A stretch of 64,000 bases of DNA from Gordionus sp. m RMFG-2023. Its lineage: Eukaryota; Nematomorpha; Gordioida; Chordodea; Parachordodidae. The notes under the pieces are model-generated. The model saw only the letters and a list, made by a program, of their open reading frames with translations, did not search any database and was not told the origin of the DNA. Below, in pieces: positions 1 through 12,458 of the stretch (position 1 is the first letter of the stretch; each line of letters begins with the position of its first letter). The translations under genes and the position numbers were made by a program. The stretch is from positions 62,411,561 to 62,475,560 of the forward strand of contig NC_088775.1 of NCBI RefSeq assembly GCF_954871325.1, in the 5' to 3' direction.

Positions 1-366
1 TAAACGGAAAAAAAGATGCCCCTAAAAATTTTGGGTACAATACATAAAACTATGTTATTTCCAAATTAATATTATACGAAATAAATAATTAATCAATATA
101 ATATTTAGGTCTAATATTTGATTATGCATTTGTTCAAAGTATTCCTTCATTTAGTTTGCCTAAATGATTTCATATAATGTAACATTCTTCTTTGTTAAAA
201 TTTTTGTTAATTGGATCCGTTTGGTCATGTGATTATGTATATTTATACCTCGGAAGCCATTCCTTACTATGTATACCAATCTAAATATTTCCCTCTCTTG
301 ATAAATTTGACCAAAATAAATAGCTAATTTATATCCAACATTTTATTTTTATATGTATTCAAACAG
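1..366. other. AT-rich sequence upstream of the ETS exon
   Basis: No coding segment or transposon end is recognised here. By the position of the ETS domain, this should be intronic sequence of the ETS gene, whose 5' exons lie outside the window. It ends in a pyrimidine-rich stretch and a CAG acceptor at 364-366. Confidence 0.5.
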
Positions 367-571
367 CAATTTTATCGCCTTCCAAAGGTCATAGACTATG
401 GGAATTCATCAGGGATATATTAGCTTGCCCAAAATATTCTTCGCTAGTGAAATGGGAAAATGAAACAGAAGGGGTATTCAGATTCATAGATTCAGAAGGG
501 GTGGCTAAATTATGGGGCCGAAAGAAGAATAACATACAAATGACATATGAAAAATTGAGTAGGGCCATGAG
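367..571 (+). CDS. ETS-domain transcription factor, exon with first two thirds of the ETS domain
   Basis: This exon encodes the N-terminal part of an ETS DNA-binding domain. The readable frame starts ILSPSKGHRLWEFIRDIL, continues with LVKWENETEGVFRFIDSEG and VAKLWGRKKNNIQMTYEK, and ends LSRAM plus two bases of the next arginine codon. The tryptophans typical of ETS helix 1, strand 2 and helix 2 are all present (LWEF, KWE, LWG). The wording is closest to the ESE group (ELF3/ELF5/EHF: WEFVRDLL, GIFR, LAKMWGQRK, MTYEKLSRALR). It is bounded by a CAG acceptor and AG|GTTATT donor; an intron at this point of the ETS domain is familiar in this family. The protein should be a nuclear factor binding GGA-core sites. 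Upstream exons are outside the window. The family call is firm; the subgroup is an inference from memory of the family. Confidence 0.88.
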
Positions 572-1019
572 GTTATTATATAGTACATTCTTAATCTAAT
601 TAATGTTCTTAATATCAGAAGAGTATAGCAAAAATATTCCCTCCCTCCAAATAATAATAGAAATATGGGCCACTACCCAAAATTTATGGCCTCTCGAGGC
701 CATTGTATATTTAAAACTTTGACTTTCCCCTATTCGCATCGTGGAGGTATCTATTATGCCTCTGCTTAATGTGTCTTAAAATTTCATTCTCAAATTTCAA
801 AAGTCATTATCAGTTAAAATGAAACATACTAATTAAATTTTGCTAAGATTTACCGTTCTTAAAAACTCTGCTAAAAAGAAGTGACTGATTTCAATATATT
901 TTAAAAATTTTATATAATATTTAAGTTTCTTCACAAATTTTATTGAAATCGGTTTTCATAGGCATATAAATGACTTTTAAAAATGAGTACTAAAAATATT
1001 TATTATATTTTTTTCATAG

Positions 1020-1224
1020 TATTTCCAATGAGCATTCTATTTTCCTGAATAATTCCTTCGAACCTATATTTTTGACTTTAGAGTCTGTTGGTCCTTATAC
1101 ATTGAAATCAGGAGAATCAAGTGATTTTGATATTAATAAAACTCTTACAATTAGCAGAGAGAAGATATTAGGTTATTTTATTTTAGCATCATGTGATAGA
1201 GGATTATCATTTACAGACATCTGA
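1020..1224 (+). other. Unexplained open frame behind a splice acceptor inside the ETS intron
   Basis: A frame of 67 sense codons opens directly after the acceptor TTTTTTTCATAG at 1019 and closes at TGA 1222-1224. Its phase matches the preceding ETS exon: AG from 571 plus T1020 makes a serine codon. It would therefore splice in frame as an alternative last exon that replaces the second half of the ETS domain. The peptide includes ESVGPYTLKSGESSDF and EKILGYFILASCDRGLSFTD and is not recognised. Such a run is uncommon in DNA this rich in A+T. It could equally be a transposon remnant or chance. Confidence 0.3.
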
Positions 1225-1657
1225 TCTATTAACAATTTATGAATACTTTATTGTACTCGTATATAATATACCTGTTTACACAACTAATTATAATAATAAT
1301 ATTAATAATATTAATAACAACAAATCATAATTATCCTTTACAAGGTTATATATAATTTGGACTATGTAGATTACTAAAACTAAACATATATTCATTCTAT
1401 TACAATATCAAGTTTGAACCACATAAATATTTACATTTGGGGTATTCGTTTACGACGCAATTGCCAAATATAAACATGAGCATTGACTTTTGTACGATGT
1501 GGATTAATAATAAATAAATGTTTTATAATTAAAGGAATCACCAAATGAAATCATAAGTTTAATAGAAAATCCTGGAATTTCATTGTAGTGTCTGTCGCAA
1601 ACGATAAATGTTATTTTTAATATTTAAGAGAAAACCGATTATTTTGCCTATTATTAG

Positions 1658-2578
1658 CAGTGCTGTTTAAAACTACTTTTAAAAGTAGCGTGCTATAGCT
1701 ACAACTAATTCCCTCAAAATGTAGCTTCGATGTAGTAGAGTTACCTTCTCAGAAATATAGCGCGCAGCTACAATTTAATAGCTACTTTATAATATGCTTA
1801 AATTTTTTTTAAGAGCTGGTAAAATATTGCAGCTCCAATTAAATATTTATTTTAATAATCGTAAATGAGAGAAGAGTCTCTGAAAAGTTTCCATCTAGCA
1901 AAGAATATCTTTTTTTTCCGAAAACATCCCTTGCTAAACTACATAGTCTATCAACGCAAGAAATGGATGGAATAGAGGTATTATATTTTACAAAAAGGGG
2001 TTTTAAATGAGATTTAAATATATAGTAAATGTGATCTCAAAAAATTAGTTATATAATTTATATTATTTATAATTATTTCATGATTATTTATCTTCGTCGA
2101 AAACACCATAAAAAAACTCAAAACGCAAAATCTTCAATCAATTTATAAATTGGTATATTTTTATTGTATTAAATGGAACTATAAATTGCAAGAGAAAGTT
2201 TGTCATACAATAATTACTTTTATATCAGGAACTTGTTTTATAATTTCTCATTATAGTTCCTCCTCTTTGTTTTCCCTTTTCCTAAGAAAAATATATAAAT
2301 TATAATTCTTATATATGATTTCGATTTCAAGTATTGAATAAATGTAGAAGAGATTAAAAGATTTGCATAAATTTTCCTATTTATTGAAATTACAAAGGAT
2401 CAGCATTTTTAAATATTAACTTATATTTTTTTAAAGTAACTAAATAAATAGCTAATTCTATCTCTAGCTATTTGAAAAAAGGAATGATTATTAATTATTT
2501 TAAAAAAAATTAGTGCCACTATCTATGTCTACTTAAAATTATAGCGTGCTACTTTTAATAGCTACTTTAATAGAACTT
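1658..2578. mobile_element. hAT-type non-autonomous element in the ETS intron
   Basis: The left end CAGTGCTGTTTAAAACTACT is related to the ends of the hAT element at 5,928, and both ends carry GTAGC-rich subterminal repeats (AAAAGTAGCGTGCTATAGC on the left, the reverse complement near 2,540-2,570). A perfect 8-bp duplication ATTATTAG flanks it at 1650-1657 and 2579-2586, as expected for hAT. The right end is decayed. No coding sequence is recognised inside; the open frame at its right edge is not conserved. Confidence 0.75.
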
Positions 2579-3258
2579 ATTATTAGGTTCATATAACATA
2601 TAACTGTTTCGCCTTGATAAATTGTGCAGAAAATGTGTTTTCTGTATAAATTTTCGTTTCAACCTTTTTCTTTTTGAAGCTTTTGTGAAATTTCTATGAG
2701 TTTGTATGATTTTAACATTCATAATTCTTTGGATACTTCTACACGAGTCTAACAATTTTTAGCGATTTATGGGTACCAAGTTGGCTTTCATCTCCTCAGC
2801 GCAGATAATATTTTTTCAGTCCTTGCTGTCCCTGATCTTCAACTACGAGATTATTAGAAAATTAAGCCAGAATTGTATAATCATTTAATAGCTATTTGAA
2901 CGGTTTGAAAATTCAAATTCATTTGAAAAATTAATGAACATATTGCTCTTCGAGACAAATTATAAATAAAATAAGATAAGATAAATTTCTTGGTATAGTT
3001 ATAATAATTAAATAAATTAGTCTGAATTTTACCAAAAGAGTTAGTGTTATAAATGTTTAAAAAACACCTGTATTTCCTGTAAAGAAAAAAAAAATTCTAT
3101 AAAATTGTCAAATTTTATTGAAATCGGATAAGCCATTTGCTAAGCAACGTTTTCAAAAAGGGTGGGTCACCCGCTATTGTATTTATTTAAATTTATTAAG
3201 ATTGAATGTTTCAATACCGTTTTTACAATTTAATGATATGTTAAAAAAATAAATATAG

Positions 3259-3379
3259 AACTTACTACGCGAGTCAAATATTGGTTCCAGTTCCAAAAGA
3301 TGGCAAGTATCCCAAAAAATTGGTTTATAAATTTGGTCCAAGAGCCTATGGAATAATTGCTGCGTCTACCAATCGTTAA
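3259..3379 (+). CDS. ETS-domain transcription factor, terminal exon
   Basis: The exon follows an AATATAG acceptor. Its first base completes the arginine codon left open at 571, giving SRAMR-TYYASQILVPVPKDG and then KYPKKLVYKFGPRAYGIIA before the stop TAA at 3377-3379. This is the end of the ETS domain: the family pattern is SRALRYYYKxGI...RRLVYKFG. The two arginines of the recognition helix are kept. The usual RYYYK is RTYYA here, and the loop before LVYKF is longer and lysine-rich. The protein ends 13 residues after the core KFG, so the ETS domain sits at the C-terminus, as in ESE-type factors. The intron from 572 to 3258 is 2,687 bp. A possible AATAAA lies at 3579. Confidence 0.85.
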
Positions 3380-5927
3380 CAATGCTTCTAAACTTAATTG
3401 ACTAACTTATTTATTTAGAGTAAACTAGCCATTTGCCCCTATCAATCCTCTCATTTAATGCAAAGAAATCTTTTATTATATACTATAAAAAACTAATTTT
3501 TGACAATTATCCCACATTATTTTAGAATCATGGGAAAAAAAAGCTTGAAAAATGATTCGCATGATATTATATCCCTGAAATAAAATCCCTAGGAAAAAAA
3601 TTCATCGGAAAATTACTCCCCTGAAAAAATTCCCCGGAAAAACATTCCCCTGGAAAATAATTCACCGTAAAAAAATTCATGCAGAAAATATTTCCCCGGA
3701 AAAATTTCCTTGGTAAAAATTTTTTTAATAGAGGAAAAAAATTACTGGATTCCCGTTAAAAATGTTCACAAATAAAATATTTAAAATTGAGAAAATATCA
3801 ACAAAATAAAATAAATTCCTGGAACACTCACTTAAAAAAGATTTCTCGAATAAAATTATTAACCAAAATTCAAAACAATAATATTAAATTTTGTAAATTA
3901 GCCCTAAACCATATAATTATACCGAACCTATCTTCTGTGATGAGCAAAATATTATCATAAGTTAACATTTAATTGTAATGGCTCGGTCCAGAATTTTGAA
4001 CAAATAATTTTTTGGCTCTGACAAATAGATATCTATTATAATTAAAGAAAATTCGCTACTAGAAGTTTTTAGGCGTCAAGTAATTAAAAGAAAATCAAGA
4101 TAATCTTGATTCGTCTTTAAAAACATTTTTCTCAGCTTTAAACATTTTCCCCAACTTTTAGAAATTTATGGGAAAGGCTTATCATGAATAGAAGAAATTT
4201 ATTAATAATTACCTTCATATCAGTTTTTTTTCATTTAAAAATATATTTATTTCTTCAATCTTACAAATTTTTAGACTCTCCTTTTTAAAAAAATTGTAAA
4301 ATTATTAATCATTTCCATTAAGTTTTTAGAAATATATTAGAAAATTTTTAAATATCAAATTGGGAGATTTTAATTGAAGATTTTCACAATAGCTTTCAAA
4401 AATAGTTTGTTATACGAACCTTTTTTCAATCAGTTGAAAGTAAAAATGATTCGTTTAGCAGGAATTTACTCCTCATATTCTCAATCCCTGTTTAAAAAAA
4501 TATTCATCCTTATAATTTTTTCTCTGAGTATAAAAAATTATCTATTGTAATCGTTTAATTTTCATAGTTTCACATTTTCTTTCCAAAATGTCAAAAATTT
4601 ATTTGAATACTTTTTATATATCTCAGCAAAATTATTAAGTATCAACACCAAGTTTATCGAATCTCATATTTTTAAATTAATCTATTTAATCGCTCAGAAT
4701 TAAAAGTAAAATAAAAAAATCTTTAAAAAAAATCTTTAAAAAAAATATTTCTTAATGCCCAGATATAAAAATTTCAAAATATAAATCGTTCAAAAAGATA
4801 TATGAAACAAGAAAATAATTTTATTTTAGTACTATTGATTTTAAGAATACTTATTATCAGCAATTATTGCATGCTTTCACTCTTTATTAGCAATATTGAC
4901 TTCGCGTAATAAATTGGTTATATATGATTCGCAAAATAGTTTTCATTAAATTGTCTTCGCGATTTGGGTTTCATTTTCGCTACAAAATTTTCACTATTAT
5001 ATATTCACGAAAAAATTATTGCTATTAGTCGCTCTAAAGAGTTCTCGGTAATGCTATAAATAATTCTCTATATAGTCCTCTGAATAGCATGTGTGAATGT
5101 GGGTTTGCGATTAAAGTTTCACTAAATAAATTCCCTAAATGGCTATGAAGGATTCGCAAATATAGGTTTTATGATTAAAGTTTTGCTATCTTAACTGTTT
5201 GTTAATTTGAAAACTTCATTGATTTTAAAATAGAAATTTTTTGAACAAAAATTTTTGAAGATTTATATTTTGAAAAAAATGTGATATTTCATCTTGAAAT
5301 ATTTATTATGCATAAAAATTACAAAGATTTAATTATATATAAAGTATGTTTTATAAAAAATATTTGAAATATTTTATGTATAATTTGAGCAAAAATCTAG
5401 CTTCTTTAAAAAAAATTTCTGACTAGAAAATTTTTGAATATTAAAACAGTTAAAATTTATAGATAAGTTCAAATTATTTTTTGACCAAGATAACCATCAA
5501 ACTTTTGGAATTTTCTAAAAAAAAATAGTCAGAAATATTTTCTTTTTTTTGGCAGCGGAATAATTTTTGATAATTTAAAAAATATATATTCAGAGACTTT
5601 TTACAATGTTTTTCTACTTAATATATTTTAAAATTTAAAAAATATGGAATTTGTTTTCGGGGAAATTTTTTCCTTAAAACTATTTTCTTTGTGATTTTTA
5701 TATATAGAGTTTTTTTCTAGGGAATTACTTTTCTGTGATTTTTATCCGTGGAATTATTTTCAGCATATCATTATATTAAAAGAATAGCAATATACCACTT
5801 TAAATACATCTAATTGAAAAAAGTGTTTAAATTTACATTGGAAATGAAGGCATGGCGAAGATAAAAAAGATTTATGTTCGATTCATTTAGTCTGGTATTA
5901 ATAAGATAAAGTGCTATTTATCAAATG
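3380..5927. other. 3' flank of the ETS gene with degenerate short repeats
   Basis: No gene is recognised. Around 3,560-3,720 a decayed unit of about 15 bp (ATTCCCCGGAAAAA-like) recurs, and its reverse complement reappears around 5,640-5,770, so the block may be the two arms of an old foldback element. Around 4,900-5,180 short words such as GATTCGCAAATA and TTCGCG recur. No target duplication was found. Confidence 0.35.
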
Positions 5928-7492
5928 CAGAGTTGTTAAAGTAGCGCGCTAACTTTTTTGGTAGCTATAGCTAATAGCGGCTACTTTTTTGTAATTATTT
6001 AATTTTTTTAGCGCGCTACTTTTTTTGAAAGTAGTTAAGGCCGCTACTTCGCTACTTTTAAAAAATATAATGGTGTAAACATGAAAATTTAAATATAATA
6101 TCATAATTAATTATAATTTTTATGATTTATTATTTAATTTTGAAATTAAAATATAATTTCAATATGTAATTTATATTTTCATTTGTATTATAAACCTAAA
6201 TCACGTGCTAATAATTTAAAATGTCATTGCCTATGGATATCCAAATCGTTGAAAGTGATTCAGACAATGATATTAATGAAATGGAAGATACCAGGGAAGA
6301 AAATGTTCTTAATAGCTATAATACAAATTTCCCATTCCCTAGTTTTGAAAATTTTTTAAAAAAATATATAACCAAAACTGGTTTCAAATTTATTTGTTTA
6401 AAATATAAAAAAAAATATTTCCTCAAATCAATCCAGTAGCTATATTGTCATTTTTACATTTTAATAATATTTATTTTATAAAACTGTTCATGAGTTTTAA
6501 GGAAATGGAGAAACATCTAAATAATTTTGGTATAGGCAACTCTACATCCAAAAAGACTATTCAAACCAAATTAATTAATAATGCAAATGACAATATTTCT
6601 CAGAAATTGGCTGATAAAGTTATTTTTGATTTTATAATTTATACAGTTCAGCCAATGTCCTTAGTTGATAATCTATCATTTACCATGATGATTAAAACTC
6701 TATCTCCTGGTACAACAATTTTATGCCGCCATACACTAATAAATAAAATAGCAGATAACTTTAAAATGATGAAAGATGCTCTAATAGTAGAGTTATCAGA
6801 GATATCATATATATGTACAACGAGAGATAGTTGAACACATAAGAGAAGGTAAAAACTTATTTATATTTATAAATTGATCTGATTAAATATTTTGAGCTTA
6901 TTTGGGAATCACAGGCCATTGGCTAGACCCTAGAACTTTAAAAAGAAGATCTGTGGCATTAGCCCTCAAAATGATAATAGGATGCCAGACATACGATGTA
7001 CTTGCAAATAAAATTATTGATAATCTATCTTATATTAAAAAATGTATATAAGATTAAATACGCCCTTACCCTCAAGTGCTAGTGTCGAGAGATTATTTAA
7101 TAAGGCAAAACTTATACTTTCTGATCGTCGCTCTAGACTTGGGGATGATAATATTGAAATGATTTTATTATTAAAATGCAACAAATTACCATAAATATTT
7201 ATTTTTATTACATAAATTTTTTTATAATCAAAACTAACTATATTTTAATATTTATAAATGTTGATTTTTATATATTTATTATACAATAAGAATAACATTA
7301 TAAGCAAAAAATAAAAAATTTGTTTTTGTAAATTTTTTTTATAAAAAGTAGCTAAAGCTACTTTTAAAAAATAGTAGCTAAAAGCGAGCTACTTTTTTTG
7401 ACAAATAGCGATAGCGGTAGCGCGCTACTTTTTTTTAACAAATAGCGATAGCGGTAGCGCGCTACTTTTAAAAGTAGCGTTTAACAACTCTG
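5928..7492 (+). mobile_element. hAT (BED/ZBED-type) transposon with internal deletion
   Basis: The element runs from CAGAGTTGTTAAA to TTTAACAACTCTG, perfect 13-bp inverted ends, and is flanked by ATCAAATG and ATCAAATC (7 of 8 match). Both subterminal regions are packed with GTAGCGCGCTACTTTT-type repeats. Inside, frames at 6,221-6,439 and 6,445-6,834 match the middle of a hAT transposase (KVIFDFIIYTVQPMSLVDN, with the family pattern of a preference for RPLSVV..F), followed by ALKMIIGCQTYDVLANK. The sequence then jumps to the C-terminal dimerisation segment LPSSASVERLFNKAKLILS near 7,070-7,190. The catalytic core between these segments is missing and there are frame breaks, so it cannot make a full transposase. 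Confidence 0.87.
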
Positions 7493-7500
7493 ATCAAATC

Positions 7501-7906
7501 CCATCTTAAACTTTCTTCTACATCTTATTCTCTCCCTTCTATCCTTATACATTTGTATGTATCTATTAATATTTTTATAAAATCTTATATCGCGAGTGTC
7601 GCTATTTTTAAAGGGATCAGAACTATCCGGTATCATCAAGGGTTTTTAATGGATAACTAAAATATTAGGGTTTTAAGTTAAGGAATGATAATTGGTGAAG
7701 AAGGGGGAGGGGGTTAAAAAAATTGACATGTGTATCAAATAAAAGGTATAAAATCTCTTTTGATTGTAATGTTAATTATTTATCTAATAAAGCCGGCCTA
7801 GGACTTGGGGAGTATAAGGAATTCTTACCAACATCAAAAGTTGATATGGGTATCAAATAGTAGCTAATTAAAATATCTGTTGACTAAAATAAACTCTTGG
7901 TTCCTT
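7501..7906. other. AT-rich spacer with a dispersed repeat
   Basis: No gene is seen. The phrase TTGATATGGGTATCAAATAG near 7,840 recurs near 43,900 (TTGATATGGGTATCAAGTAA), so this is part of an interspersed repeat. Confidence 0.4.
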
Positions 7907-10900
7907 CAGAGGCGGACTGGCGAGCAACGGCCTCGTGGGCAAATGTCTTCACAACCCCAATTGCGGGTTTTTTGTCTGCTTTTACCCGGCTGAAGGCCGG
8001 GACTCCTTTAATGGCTTGTTCATTATATATGTTTATTATTTCTTATATTTTTGGACAAAAATGTCTAAAAAAATGGGTTAAACTCAATATTACAGTTATC
8101 ACATTTTTATTTAAAAAAAAACACTTATATGAAATGATAATCCCATATTTTATTTTAAAAAATGCTCATATAAAAACATACTTATTGCAATTGCTCATAA
8201 TTAAAATATATATTATACATAAAAATAATATTAATTGCACATATAAAATTATTACATATTGCACTATAAAATCTATAACTTACTGATACATACAAAATCA
8301 AGCATATTGCAAATATAGTTTCCCAAATAGAATTAAATAATGAATTAAGCGATATTATATAATTTTTATTAACGCAAATAGTCAAATATTCGACTTCTAT
8401 TCTCATCAACAATTCTTTTTCAACGGGCATCAATAAAAATGCTTCCAATTAATCATATCCCATATTTATTCTTAGACTATTTTTTGTAATTTTAAATTAA
8501 CTAGATGTTCTTTCACAATTTACTAATATGTTGGCAAAAAATAGATTAATTTTTGCAGCTGCAAGCAGATTTGGGAAGAAAGTTACAATCAGCGTTAAGG
8601 TACATAGTATCTCCCATTTTAAGAGGTCCTGTAACCATTATATTTGTTTAGGTAAAAAGTAACAATTTTCGTTACTTTTAAAATATTTGTATGATTTTTC
8701 AAACAAAAATATATTAAACTTTATAATGGAATGTTTGATTGTATTGGTTAAAAGAAAACAAGCGATTCTATTAGAACTACCAATAGGATTCCTTCAATTT
8801 CAAATATTTTCATTGTGGGATTTATTTATATTTTTTTTATTTTATTTAACAATGACCATTGAAAAAGTGATTATTTCAGCATAAAAGGACGATAATAAAA
8901 TAATGTATACTATAGGTGAAAAATAAATTATTTAAAGTTTCTTTTAAAAACATTTTCACTTTTTTTTTCATTAGACATTATATATTAATTTACAATATAG
9001 AACCGATAAAAATAAATTTTTTTCACAGTTGTAGTCTACAAAGATAAATTGAAAGAATATCTCGATCAATCATTTGAAATAAATATACATATCCAATAAT
9101 ATAAATATTTATTCATTACAATACATATTTATCAATCCCGTATAGCCCCTTATTTTTATTTGCAAATTTAAAAGACCATACAGGAGACAAAAAGGAGTTT
9201 ATATGAAAAATTTGTCCTTTGTCAAATGAATGCTTTAAATTGATCATCTTTGATTTTTATTAATTAGACAATAAAATATTAATAAATTATTTCGTTTCTT
9301 TTTTGAACTGCTTTTTATTTTAGACTTTACAGAATAATGAATAAATTAAATTCTTTATCATTATTTTCTATTTTCATTTATTCTTATATTTAATTTTGTA
9401 GCGAAGTTTGTAACTGTTACATGTTCTAAATAAAGATAACATAATTGATAGCTTTTTTTGAAGCGACGATGGTAACATAGTCTTTATATTTCATAACGGC
9501 AACCGTTTACTTTTATTAAGCACTATTCCCAGCTCTAGTTGTTTGCATATCATAGAATCAAATAATCTCATAGATACATATTAAGCTCTGATTACTTGTT
9601 CGAAGATACTACTATAGTTTTATTAATCTGACTCCTAAATCTTTGAAATCAAGCAAATGTCATGTCGTAATTTGCCACTGAATACATTTTCTAATTCTGA
9701 ATCTTCTTCAAGGCCGGAAATACCTTAGAATTTATTTCATCAAATTTCTTCGGATACAAATATTCCACATTTATTATAAGCTCTTTATTCACCGAAAATT
9801 TTATGGTTTTAATAGACTATTTATAATTTGATTAATGACGAAAGGCTTTAAAAATGTAGAAATTATTCAGATTTTTGAGCGTTCATCCTTGCATTCATAA
9901 CTATACATCCTTCTTGTTAGACTTACTCGAGTTTTTAGCATTTAATTTTGTATAGATGTTATCTGACAGCTTTAAATCAGGAATTTTTATTTAAATTTTC
10001 AACCATTTATAAATGGAGGTGAAAATTATAAAAGATACAGAAGACTTGGCATCTTAAATCATTTTCTAAGCAGAAAAATTTTCAAAATTTTAGTTTGGAG
10101 ATATAATGAGAGCTGTCTTAGTTTCACCTGTTTTTTTGGAGACTTAGCAGGCTCCTTTAGCCAGATAAATTATTTTCACCAAGATCAGTTGCTCTCTTGT
10201 ACTATATATTTGCAAACTAATAGTTTGTTACCTATCCCGTTTTTAATATTAAATTCCTAATTTTACATAGAAGAGCATTAATAACTAACGGTTGTGGTCT
10301 TTGACATAAAATTATTAGAGAAATTCTTCCCTTGGATTTTGATTTATCGCGAAGTTTCAGCTTTTTCTACTTTTGCTCCTGGAAATAGGTTTTTCTAAAA
10401 TGGTGTCTACGTATTTTATCATTTCCTTTGATTTAAATTATTGAAAAGTGTTTAATTAAAGTCTGATCCTCTACAGGATTTGTTTATAACAACAATATTA
10501 TCATAAATATTCATATTGTAACATGGATAATATTGCATTTCTTGTTTTAAATCTAATTGAATTCTGTTTAAATAATAAATTATAAAATAATTTATAGAAA
10601 TATAAATCAATCAAAACTTAACTTTCATTTAAGCTGAAACGTATTTTATCCATATAATACATCCTCAAAAAAGGTATTAATATGATATTTTAAATGCTAA
10701 AAAAGGAAAAGATTATAACTTAATATATAAAATTTATGATTATGATAAACGAAAAGTCATAATCTTTATGATTTGTTGAACCGGTCCTAAAAATATTTTT
10801 GCAAAAAAATACCCGGGCCGGTCCAGGCCTAAAAAAAAATTTGAATACTCGTGTCGAACCGGCCCTAAAAAAAATTTTTTGAAAAATACCCGGGTTTAGC

Positions 10901-11140
10901 CGTAAATTTTTAAAAAAAAATTACCCAGGCTGGGCCATAAATTTTTTAAATAAAAAATCCGGGTCGGGCCATGCAAATGGTACCTCCGCAGGTGTTTCTG
11001 ATAAAAAGAAATAATATGTATTTTATATTTTTATCTTGAGCGGCCTCATTCTTTCATTTTTTTACTGATTGGTCTCAAAAATCTATATTTCCTTACGGCC
11101 TCATGAGCAAAGTGCCCACTTGATCTTATGGCCGCCCCTG
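7907..11140. mobile_element. Possible hAT-type element with CAGRGGCGG ends
   Basis: The left end CAGAGGCGGACTGGC and the right end, read in reverse, CAGGGGCGGCCATAAG share the CAGRGGCGG start. Both carry GTGGGCA and GAGGCCG words within the first 50 bp. The flanking 8-mers GGTTCCTT and TGTTTTTA agree poorly, so the two ends may belong to different insertions. Nothing coding is recognised in the 3.2 kb interior. Near 10,780-10,985 a block of GGCCGG/CCCGGG words interrupts the AT-rich sequence. Confidence 0.35.
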
Positions 11141-11597
11141 TGTTTTTATATTAATATGATCTGTTGGTAGCTCCAGTTATTACTAATTTTATTATCAATA
11201 GAGTTATCCGGTGGTTTAACGTGTAGGGCCATTAAAATAAAGATAAGTTATGTTAATATAATTGAAATGTAATATATAATGTATGAATGAATGACTATAA
11301 ATGATACGTATCTATTATATACCAGTTCATATTATAATTATAATTTATTAATTTTAATATTCAAATTAAATTAATAATTTATATAATAATATTTTTAAAA
11401 TTTTATAAATTGCGGCGAGCCTAGCAGCGCCATATCTTAATCGGCGACTTTTCCGTCGTAGTAATAATTGCCGTTGAACAGGGCATGAGCTGGCGGGGCC
11501 CAGTTAGTTAAGAAAGAGTTTAAATTGATGAAACAGAACGTTTAAATCAAAATACTAACAATTATAAACTGTAATACAAATAATTTATTACTACGTA
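11141..11597. other. AT-rich spacer
   Basis: No gene, RNA or transposon end is recognised. A short GC-richer stretch lies at about 11,410-11,510. Confidence 0.4.
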
Positions 11598-12456
11598 GGG
11601 GAGACTGGGGTTAGGTAAACCCTGGGGCTTGGCAAACCACTTAATCTCATCATAAAATTAAATACACCAGAAGTTTAAAATCTTATCCTAATATAGTTTT
11701 TCTAAGTTTACATCTTAGACAAAAAATCTTTTGAAATATTTAATTATTAAAAATTATATTTAAGAAATAAAATTTTGATGAAATTTCCAAAAGATTATTA
11801 CATGACAGAATTTCAATTTTTATTTAAATATATAATAATTTATATGTAAATTAAATTTTATAGCAAAGTTTAACACTCTTCTATAATTTGGGAAAGTTTT
11901 ATGAGTATTTATTATATCTAGATATTATTTCAATCATAATTTCTCAATGTCAATTATGGTAGTTGATAATGAAAAAAATTTCAAAACCTTGAAATGGCAA
12001 TTTCATTTAGGATTTATGCTAAGAAATCATAATCTCTCCTTTAAGATCCTTATTTTTTTATATCAAATGTTTATTAAATTAAATAATATTAAGTTTCAAT
12101 TTTTATATAATATTTGCTTTCAATTTATGAGCATTATGATAATTTGAGCAATAAAAAAACAAAATTATTTTATATCATTATTGATAAATAAAAATATTAT
12201 TCCTAAAAAAACCAATGGTTTAGGGAGCCTCTTGAAGTGGGTTGCCTCACCCCGCTATTGGGGCTTGTTGAACAAAATTTTGACTTTTACAAAAAATAAA
12301 ATTTTTAAAAATAGATTATATTCTTAAATTTTTTTATAAGGTACCTTTATAGAGTATAGTTTTAGGTATCTAATCATATATTATTTTTTATATTTTCTAA
12401 AAAATACCAGGTGATATAGCCACTTTTGTATTGGTTCGACTAACCCCAGTCTCCCC
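11598..12456. mobile_element. MITE with GGGGAGACTGGGGTTAG inverted ends
   Basis: The left end GGGGAGACTGGGGTTAG is exactly repeated in reverse at the right end (CTAACCCCAGTCTCCCC). TA flanks both sides, consistent with a TA target duplication as in Tc1/mariner-type elements. The 859-bp interior is AT-rich and shows no transposase; the 66-codon frame at 11,947 has no recognisable content. Confidence 0.72.
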
Positions 12457-12458
12457 TA

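Noticed and set aside
6221-6439. Short ORF as an independent host gene
   Set aside because: It lies within the hAT element bounded by inverted ends and a target duplication, and continues into transposase remnants.
8558-8599. Possible mini-exon LQADLGRKLQSALR between AG and GT, resembling the N-terminus of SRP54 (LADLGRKITSALR)
   Set aside because: Fourteen residues only, no start codon or following SRP54 exon nearby; chance similarity is more likely.
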